From: Bacteroidales bacterium UBA1035
GTDB taxonomy: Bacteria > Bacteroidota > Bacteroidia > Bacteroidales > Dysgonomonadaceae
Direction of reading: 5' to 3'
DNA: 11,098 nucleotides
Assembly (NCBI GenBank): GCA_002316835.1
Contig: DCEG01000053.1
Span: 1 to 11,098, forward strand
Every line of letters starts with the position of its first letter. The first letter of the stretch is position 1. The position numbers and the translations under genes are program-made. Below the pieces are notes generated by a model, which was given only the letters and a program-made list of their open reading frames with translations, made no database searches and had not been told where the DNA came from. Of this stretch, positions 5,913-11,098 are shown in pieces.

Positions 5913-5937
5913 GAATGCTTCTTATTGAAATAAAAAA

Positions 5938-6417
5938 ATGAAGAAGTCCGGAAAAGAGGAACGCCAGGAAGCCATAGAGCAAATATTGAGCAAAAACCCT
6001 ATCGAGAGCCAGGAAGAATTATTGCAATTACTTACCGAAAAGGGTTTTGAATTAACGCAAGCAACATTATCGCGAGATTTCCGGGAAATGAAAGTTGCAA
6101 AAACTCCCGATGCCACAGGTAATTATTTTTATAGGCTGCCGGGAATTAAACTACCCCAGCCCAAACCAGATAAATACGGAATGACTTCGCCTTTTTCGAG
6201 GCACGGAATTATTAATATTGAGTTTTCGGGACAACTGGCCGTTATTAAAACTCCTGGCGGTTATGCGCGCGGCGTAGCGCAAGATATTGATGTCAATAAC
6301 ATTCCAGGAGTTATGGCAACGGTTGCCGGAAACGATACGGTACTTGTGATTCTTCGTGAAAACAGTAACAAAGTCGATATAATTAATTCATTAAAACTGT
6401 TGTTCGCAAGGGAGTAA
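5938..6417 (+). CDS. argR: Arginine repressor ArgR
   Basis: This 159-residue protein has the two-domain layout of ArgR/AhrC, the arginine-sensing hexameric regulator of arginine synthesis and breakdown. The N-terminal winged helix (about 5-68) contains SQEELLQLL, the recognition stretch LTQATLSRDFREMKV (39-53) and the wing ending YFYRLPG. The C-terminal oligomerisation and arginine-binding domain (about 88-157) has VIKTPGGYARGVAQDID (102-118) and the VAGNDTVLVILRE loop (129-141). In well-studied members this loop reads GDDT, and both aspartates contact arginine; here the first is Asn132. The ATG at 5938 follows an A-rich stretch rather than a Shine-Dalgarno. No arginine biosynthesis gene is adjacent: the neighbours are a lipoprotein and udk. 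Autoregulation through the upstream inverted repeat is possible. The family assignment is firm; arginine affinity may be altered. Confidence 0.93.
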   Translation: MKKSGKEERQEAIEQILSKNPIESQEELLQLLTEKGFELTQATLSRDFREMKVAKTPDATGNYFYRLPGIKLPQPKPDKYGMTSPFSRHGIINIEFSGQLAVIKTPGGYARGVAQDIDVNNIPGVMATVAGNDTVLVILRENSNKVDIINSLKLLFARE

Positions 6418-6469
6418 GTCCAATAGTGATTCAATCGTAAATCGCAAATTCCAAATCTAAAATAGATAT

Positions 6470-7084
6470 ATGTTCATCATAGGCATTGCCGGAGGTTCCG
6501 GTTCAGGAAAGACAACACTGGTAAACTCTATACTCGAAAGAGTTCCTTACGACCAAATCTCGCTGCTCACGCAAGATTCTTACTACAAAGACAGCGGGCA
6601 TCTGCCCATTGAACAACGTCGTGCACTCAACTTCGATCATCCTGATTCCATTGAGTGGGATTTGATGCTGAGCGACATACAGAAACTCAAAAGCGGGCAC
6701 GAAATAGAGTCACCAACCTACTCTTACCTGACTTGTACACGTCAGCAGGAAACAGTTCGGGTAAAACCCAATAAAATCTTACTGATAGAAGGGATTTTAA
6801 TTTTTACGCAAACAGAGCTTTGCGATGTTATGGATATGCGCATCTATCTGGAAGTGGAGCCAGATCACCGGCTTTCACGCATTATAGAGCGCGATATGGA
6901 TTCACGCGGACGAACAGCTCAGGAAGTTATAAGACGTTACTACAAAACCGTTCGTCCGATGCACGAAGAATTTATAAAACCTTCGCGCGAACGCGCAGAT
7001 ATGTTAGTGATGGGAGGAGGGTTAAATGAGAAAGCAGCAGACTTTATTTCAACTGCTATTTTAGGGAAGTTACTCGCAAAATAA
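6470..7084 (+). CDS. udk: Uridine kinase
   Basis: Uridine kinase phosphorylates uridine and cytidine to UMP and CMP in pyrimidine salvage, in the cytosol. The 204-residue length is typical. The Walker A motif GGSGSGKTT is at 8-16. It is followed by the QDSYYKD loop (35-41), NFDHPDS (54-60), the hydrophobic strand with LLIEGILIF (104-112), RDMDSRGRT in the lid (141-149) and MHEEFIKPSRERAD (164-177), which is the nucleoside-side signature of the Udk family. The usual YDF-x-HTR motif appears as YSYLTCTR (84-91), a small variation. The start at 6470 fits the family and has no clear Shine-Dalgarno. The gene follows argR by 52 bp in the same direction. It ends eight bases from the stop of the convergent epimerase gene, and no hairpin terminator is visible in that gap. 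Confidence 0.95.
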   Translation: MFIIGIAGGSGSGKTTLVNSILERVPYDQISLLTQDSYYKDSGHLPIEQRRALNFDHPDSIEWDLMLSDIQKLKSGHEIESPTYSYLTCTRQQETVRVKPNKILLIEGILIFTQTELCDVMDMRIYLEVEPDHRLSRIIERDMDSRGRTAQEVIRRYYKTVRPMHEEFIKPSRERADMLVMGGGLNEKAADFISTAILGKLLAK

Positions 7085-7092
7085 TTGAATAT

Positions 7093-8112
7093 CTACCCAA
7101 ATCTCCCTGCTTCATAATCTTTAAACCACTTATAAAACTCTTGCATCCCGGCTTCAACAGATGTGGACGGCTTATAACCAAAATGTCCTTCGAGCAGTGA
7201 GGTATCGGCATAAGTTGAAACCACATCCCCGGGTTGCATTTCCGTCATTTGTAAATCAGCTTTCTTACCGGTAGTTTTTTCTATAATCCCAATAAAATCC
7301 ATGAGCTGCACTGGTGATGAACAACCCATATTATATATAACATTGGGAATTTCAGTTTGTGGCGGCGAAGGAATAATCTTCAGCACACCTTCCACAATAT
7401 CGTCAATATAGGTGAAATCGCGCTGCATATTGCCGTTATTGAAAACTTTTATGGGTTCGCCCTTAGAAATGGCATCAACAAACAACCAGGGTGCCATATC
7501 TGGACGTCCCCAGGGTCCATAAACAGTAAATAATCGAAGTCCGGTTGTCGATAATTTATACAATTTACTGTAAGTATAAGCCAACAGTTCATTCGCCTTC
7601 TTAGTAGCAGCGTACAAACTAACCGGATGATCGGTCTGTGCCGATTCCTTATACGGAATAGGTGTATCTTCACCATAGATACTACTCGAACTGGCATAAA
7701 CCAAATGCTCCACCGCCGAAACCCGGCATGCTTCAAGCAGATTGGTGAATCCTACCACGTTGGAATTTATATACGAAAGTGGGTTTTTAAGTGAGTAACG
7801 TACTCCCGCCTGAGCTGCAAAATTAATGACGTGGGTAAATCCCTCATCCTGAAAAAGTGAAAAAAGAGCATCTTTATCGATCAAGTCTACTTGTAAGAAA
7901 CGATAATTGGGAAATTTTCTACTTTGAACGAATTCACCTTTCTTTATTTCTTCGCTTTTGATTCCGGTTACAGCAAGTCGTGCGTATTTTAATCTGACGT
8001 CGTAATAGTCGTTCAGATTATCTAATCCAAGCACATCAAATCCTTGTTTGAGTAGTTTTTGCGTAATATGAAAACCGATAAATCCGGCAGCTCCGGTGAC
8101 TAATATCTTCAT
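7093..8112 (-). CDS. NAD-dependent epimerase, UDP-glucuronate 4-epimerase-like
   Basis: This 339-residue extended short-chain dehydrogenase/epimerase has the NAD-binding motif GAAGFIG (7-13), the catalytic Tyr167 and Lys171 (YAATK) with an upstream SSSSIYG (141-147), and RDFTYIDD (231-238). The stretch LDNLNDYYDVRLKYARL (30-46) is characteristic of the UDP-glucuronate 4-epimerase (CapI/LspL) branch of the GalE family. The GPWGRPDM sequence (199-206) also fits. The expected reaction is UDP-glucuronate to UDP-galacturonate. Other 4-epimerase specificities cannot be excluded by eye. It is the last gene of the minus-strand operon, 29 bp after the GT39 gene, and probably supplies the nucleotide sugar used by the upstream glycosyltransferases. 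The start at 8112 is right at the Rossmann fold and leaves no room for a longer protein. Confidence 0.87.
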   Translation of the reverse strand: MKILVTGAAGFIGFHITQKLLKQGFDVLGLDNLNDYYDVRLKYARLAVTGIKSEEIKKGEFVQSRKFPNYRFLQVDLIDKDALFSLFQDEGFTHVINFAAQAGVRYSLKNPLSYINSNVVGFTNLLEACRVSAVEHLVYASSSSIYGEDTPIPYKESAQTDHPVSLYAATKKANELLAYTYSKLYKLSTTGLRLFTVYGPWGRPDMAPWLFVDAISKGEPIKVFNNGNMQRDFTYIDDIVEGVLKIIPSPPQTEIPNVIYNMGCSSPVQLMDFIGIIEKTTGKKADLQMTEMQPGDVVSTYADTSLLEGHFGYKPSTSVEAGMQEFYKWFKDYEAGRFG

Positions 8113-8141
8113 AATTTTGTTTTAGCTCATATCTCGTTGGA

Positions 8142-9689
8142 TCAAAGCACTACAATAATGTACTGCCCGACAACGTATTGCTGTTTATTTTGAACAACTG
8201 ATTGAATATCGGCATCTTTTTTAATCGTTTTCTCAGGTAATAACAGAAGTTGTCCGGTAAGCGAGTTATTCACAATTTCTTCTTTTTCCGCAAAAATCAC
8301 ATCTTTCTTCAAAAAGACGTCCATGCTTTCTGCCCGTCTGATACCGTAAACATAATAATCAGATATTTGTTTTTCTTTGGCAACCTGAGATGCTTCCTCG
8401 CATAATTTATTCCAACCCAAATACGGATTTAGTTGCGGTATTGCCAACCCACCAATAAATACGGTCAACAGAATGCCGAGGGCCATTATCCGAATTGATT
8501 TTCGCAATGCTTTTTCAGCAAATAAGAAATGTAGAACCGCCATTCCTGTGATGGTGATAACGGCTGCCGCCACATAAACCAACGGAACTCCGGCAATAAA
8601 TGTTCTATCAGTCTTTGCAAGGTAAATTACGACGGGTAAAACTGTTATAAAAATCAATGCCGGAAACGCTACCGATAAACGCAACCAGATATTCTTTTCG
8701 TCAAATTTTCTCAGTAGTAATGCCGAAAGATAAATAAGGAACGGAAACGCAGGAAGCAGATAAACCGCCAGTTTTGAACTGATTACGGATAACATAATGA
8801 ACGTTGTTAAGACAATAACAAGAAAAAAACGTTCTGTTTCTGTTTGTATTTTTTTTCGAACTATCCCTGCAATAATCAATCCAACTGAAAGAAACATCCA
8901 CGGCGCCAGTGAATACCAAACAGAAACTGCGTAATAGTAAAACGGTTCCTTGTGATGGAAAGAGTTAATTCCCCGCCCAACAGTCTGATGAACCAGCAAA
9001 TTATCGAGGTACTCCCTACCCGACTCCAGATAAACTCCGGTAAACCAGATACCGCACCCCAGCAACAAGATAAGTAAACTTTTCCATCCCCAGTATTGTT
9101 TCCAGGTACTTATTTTTCTCCGATATATAAGAAAAGCGATTGTTGAAACCAGCGGAACCAGAATTCCAATTGGCCCTTTCGAGAAAAGAGCAAGAAAAAC
9201 AAAAGCCGGGAATAAATAGTAATCGCACTTTCCGGCTTCACCTTTGTAAATTTTAAAGAATGTATAGAGCGATAACACGATAAACATACACATCAGCATA
9301 TCCATGCGGACAATAATTGCTAAACCGGTAAATAATCCGGCTGTCATCAGTATTAGTGTAGCATCGGTTTGATTTTCCGAACTTTCTTTCCGAGTCCATT
9401 TAGCCATCGTCAATAGAATAATTACTGCAGGAATAAACGACAACAACGATAAAAACCACATCCGGTGATCGCCCAGCAAGGTTTTCCCGGCCATCATCAG
9501 CCAAAAATAAAGCGGTGGCTTATCAGCATAAATTTCACCCTGATTGGTGAACGTAAAAATATCGCCATTCTGCAACGCTTCATCAACGATGCTCAGGTAA
9601 CGCAACTCGTTGTCCGGCGTGTAATCGCGAAGAATCATCACGGGAAGCATTGCTATAAACCAAAGAAGATAAAGATATTTATTTTTCAT
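8142..9689 (-). CDS. GT39 / ArnT-like polytopic glycosyltransferase
   Basis: This 515-residue membrane protein belongs to the PMT/ArnT superfamily, which transfers sugars from polyprenyl-phosphate donors on the outer face of the inner membrane. The first TM (about 5-20) leads into an extracytoplasmic loop with the acidic pair DNE (26-28), matching the catalytic Asp/Glu of the family. YADKPPLYFWL (54-64) follows, a conserved signature. Further landmarks are VRMD (127-130), FSKGPIGILVP (169-179) and SKLAVYLLPAFPFL (305-318). About 11-12 hydrophobic segments run to residue 418, then a soluble tail of about 95 residues. The ATG at 9689 lies inside the end of the LAB_N gene (11-base overlap), so the two are translationally coupled. 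A likely acceptor is lipid A, as for ArnT, but the acceptor could also be a glycan or protein. The family assignment is firm; the substrate is inferred. Confidence 0.88.
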   Translation of the reverse strand: MKNKYLYLLWFIAMLPVMILRDYTPDNELRYLSIVDEALQNGDIFTFTNQGEIYADKPPLYFWLMMAGKTLLGDHRMWFLSLLSFIPAVIILLTMAKWTRKESSENQTDATLILMTAGLFTGLAIIVRMDMLMCMFIVLSLYTFFKIYKGEAGKCDYYLFPAFVFLALFSKGPIGILVPLVSTIAFLIYRRKISTWKQYWGWKSLLILLLGCGIWFTGVYLESGREYLDNLLVHQTVGRGINSFHHKEPFYYYAVSVWYSLAPWMFLSVGLIIAGIVRKKIQTETERFFLVIVLTTFIMLSVISSKLAVYLLPAFPFLIYLSALLLRKFDEKNIWLRLSVAFPALIFITVLPVVIYLAKTDRTFIAGVPLVYVAAAVITITGMAVLHFLFAEKALRKSIRIMALGILLTVFIGGLAIPQLNPYLGWNKLCEEASQVAKEKQISDYYVYGIRRAESMDVFLKKDVIFAEKEEIVNNSLTGQLLLLPEKTIKKDADIQSVVQNKQQYVVGQYIIVVL

Positions 9690-10326
9690 TCAGCAAATTC
9701 TTTTTACTTGAATAATCGATCATTATATTGCGGATATACGCCAAGAAACCAAATGATTGCCCCAGAATGAGCACCGGATCAAGGCGAAAGATACCGTAAG
9801 CGATAATGCTGGCTGAGCCCAGCAAACTGATGATCCAGAAACCGATAGGAAGTGTAGATTCTCGATGACGCGTTGAATAAACCCATTGATAAATAAACCG
9901 GAAAGTAAACAAAACCTGTCCGGCAGAACCAAAGACAAGCAACCAAAGCGGAATATTTTTATTTTGAAAAAATGTGGATGAAAAAGTCTCTATATCGCGT
10001 ATCAAAAATGCCGTTGCAATAATGGGAGTTAGCAAAAGAATCGCTCTGAAAATCGGGCTGATTCTCTTCCAGAGCCCCTTCATGTTCAGGTTCCACAGAT
10101 AAATATAATACGAAATAAACTGCCCCAGAATAATAGCAAAATCATTTCTGAGCACACCGTAAATAAACAACAGGTATGACCCGAAAATACTTAATATCCA
10201 AAATGCTGAGGGCGAAAGTACTTTTTTAGCTTTCTCTGTAACGATCCACTGATAGAGCAGTCTTGCCGAGAAAAAGGCTTGTGCCAAGAAACCAATCGCA
10301 TAAATCCAGGCTGGACTTCCTTGCAT
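9679..10326 (-). CDS. Seven-TM protein with tandem LAB_N domains
   Basis: This 215-residue integral membrane protein contains two copies of the lipid-A-disaccharide-synthase N-terminal (LAB_N) domain. Repeat 1 (about 7-82) and repeat 2 (about 128-203) share W...G...Q..F..R..YQW, FWI.S..GS, YG..R and ILGQ in register. Each repeat supplies three TM segments (about 7-29, 42-60, 63-80 and 126-149, 162-180, 184-203). A single hydrophobic segment at 91-109 lies between them, giving a 3-1-3 layout. No LpxB catalytic domain is attached. LAB_N proteins often sit beside GT2 and GT39 genes, as here: the gene starts two bases after the GT2 stop codon and overlaps the GT39 gene by 11. Its biochemical role is not established. 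An accessory or sugar-lipid flipping role is plausible by layout. The ATG at 10326 is well supported by the repeat boundary. Confidence 0.85.
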   Translation of the reverse strand: MQGSPAWIYAIGFLAQAFFSARLLYQWIVTEKAKKVLSPSAFWILSIFGSYLLFIYGVLRNDFAIILGQFISYYIYLWNLNMKGLWKRISPIFRAILLLTPIIATAFLIRDIETFSSTFFQNKNIPLWLLVFGSAGQVLFTFRFIYQWVYSTRHRESTLPIGFWIISLLGSASIIAYGIFRLDPVLILGQSFGFLAYIRNIMIDYSSKKNLLNEK

Positions 10327-10327
10327 A

Positions 10328-11071
10328 TCAATTTAAATTACTATCGTTAATTTGGTAGTTTATGTAACGTTTTTTCATCCATCGGTATGCAAAGCAATCA
10401 ATAAAAGGCCCGGTGAGACGGTTCCACAAATGGTATTTTGATTTTCCGGCAATACGCGGATAATGGCGTACGGGAGTTTGTTGCACTTTTCCGTTTTGCA
10501 GTAGAATGAGCGCCGGTAGAAACCGATGCATCCCGTTAAACATGGGGAGGCACCTGGCATAATCGGTATGCATCACCTTAAGCGGGCATCCGGTATCAGA
10601 AACACCATCGCCGGTCATCATACGGCGATAGCCGTTCGCTATTTTCGACTGTAAATTTTTGAAAAAAGAATCTTTACGATTGGCGCGAATTCCGGTAACG
10701 AATTCATAATCGCCCAAATCGGGAAGCAGCAGGTTAAAATCATCGGCATCTGTTTGCATATCCGCATCCATGTAACCTACATATTTTGAATGGCAATGAT
10801 CGAAACCCGCCTTGAGTGCGGCACTTAATCCACCGTTTTTCTTCATGTCGAGATAGAAGAAACCCGTATTCCGTTTGCAAATTTCGCGGACACGGCTTCC
10901 GCTATCGTCAGTAGAGCCATCGTTTACAAACAGAACACAAGTTTTATAAAGAGATTGTGGCAAAAAACTTTTGAGTTTTTCTTCTAATCGTGCAATGTTG
11001 TCTTCTTCGTTGTAAACAGGCACGATTATCGTAAAATCGTATTGTCCTGTATGGTTTTCCTTAATTTGCAT
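10328..11071 (-). CDS. GT2 glycosyltransferase, polyprenyl-phosphate sugar synthase type
   Basis: From the ATG at 11071 the protein has 247 residues and a single GT-A domain of the dolichyl-phosphate-mannose-synthase type. Motifs in order are IIVPVYNEED (15-24), FVNDGSTDDS (48-57), GYMDADMQTDADD with the metal-binding DxD (99-111), SDTGCPLK (158-165), GMHRFLPAL (180-188) and RIAGKSKYHLW (206-216). Such enzymes move a sugar from a nucleotide donor to undecaprenyl phosphate on the cytoplasmic face of the inner membrane. Unlike ArnC and GtrB it has no C-terminal TM pair, so it may rely on the adjacent LAB_N protein for membrane attachment; that is inference. It is first in a four-gene operon and stops two bases before the LAB_N start. 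An in-frame GTG at 11086 overlaps the -7 box and is rejected. The specific sugar is unknown. Confidence 0.9.
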   Translation of the reverse strand: MQIKENHTGQYDFTIIVPVYNEEDNIARLEEKLKSFLPQSLYKTCVLFVNDGSTDDSGSRVREICKRNTGFFYLDMKKNGGLSAALKAGFDHCHSKYVGYMDADMQTDADDFNLLLPDLGDYEFVTGIRANRKDSFFKNLQSKIANGYRRMMTGDGVSDTGCPLKVMHTDYARCLPMFNGMHRFLPALILLQNGKVQQTPVRHYPRIAGKSKYHLWNRLTGPFIDCFAYRWMKKRYINYQINDSNLN

Positions 11072-11085
11072 AACTTTAATCAACA

Positions 11086-11093
11086 CAAAATTA
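11086..11093 (-). promoter_or_regulatory. -7 box of the envelope-glycan operon promoter
   Basis: On the minus strand TAATTTTG (11093-11086) matches the Bacteroidota -7 consensus and is identical to the boxes before rpsL and queA. Transcription would begin near 11079, only about eight bases before the GT2 ATG, giving a very short leader. The matching -33 TTTG would fall beyond the window edge and cannot be seen. Confidence 0.4.
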
Positions 11094-11098
11094 TCTCT

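Noticed and set aside
9465..9770. 101-codon plus-strand ORF antisense to the GT39 start
   Set aside because: It is antisense to two well-supported membrane proteins and has no recognisable features.
11072..11086. GTG start for the GT2 gene at 11086
   Set aside because: It overlaps the -7 box TAATTTTG. The ATG at 11071 gives a complete GT-A domain.
1..11098. tRNA, rRNA, CRISPR array, transposase or phage genes
   Set aside because: No cloverleaf-like sequences, regularly spaced repeats or mobile-element protein signatures were seen on either strand.

Overview
The window looks like chromosomal DNA from a Bacteroidota bacterium, probably of the Bacteroidales/Marinilabiliales type. The evidence is an AT-rich genome, a DUF2027-Smr protein and a DUF4252 protein (both families typical of this phylum), a scarcity of strong Shine-Dalgarno sites, and several clear matches to the Bacteroidota housekeeping promoter (TTTG, 19-20 bp spacer, TAnnTTTG). 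No tRNA, rRNA, CRISPR array, transposase or phage gene is visible.

Layout. (1) Positions 1-44, minus strand: first codons of rpsL (ribosomal protein S12), with a canonical promoter about 130 bp upstream. (2) 45-976: a very AT-rich stretch holding one orphan small ORF (504-761), bracketed by an imperfect repeat. (3) 977-2570, plus strand: a three-gene, translationally coupled stress-response cassette made of an ECF sigma factor, a one-TM putative anti-sigma protein and an exported DUF4252 protein. A candidate ECF-type promoter precedes it and a hairpin terminator follows it. (4) 2743-3966, minus: queA (queuosine biosynthesis), divergent from (5) 4076-5149, plus: a DUF2027-Smr protein. (6) 5277-7084, plus: an LEA-2-like lipoprotein, an ArgR arginine repressor and uridine kinase (udk). 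(7) 7093-11071, minus: a tight four-gene envelope-glycan operon. In transcription order it encodes a GT2 polyprenyl-phosphate glycosyltransferase, a seven-TM tandem LAB_N protein, a GT39/ArnT-like periplasmic glycosyltransferase and a UDP-glucuronate 4-epimerase-like enzyme.

How the genes work together. The sigma, TM protein and DUF4252 genes overlap by 1 and 4 bases and should act as one regulatory unit. The last operon reads as a complete lipid-linked sugar modification route: the epimerase makes a nucleotide-uronic acid, GT2 loads a sugar onto undecaprenyl phosphate, and GT39 transfers it outside the inner membrane. The LAB_N protein has a 3-1-3 membrane layout and is the best local candidate for the missing flippase or accessory step. 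That last assignment is inference and is the most interesting point in the window. The remaining genes are ordinary housekeeping. Several starts have been moved downstream of the longest ORF because a promoter, a ribosome binding site or family alignment favours the internal ATG.
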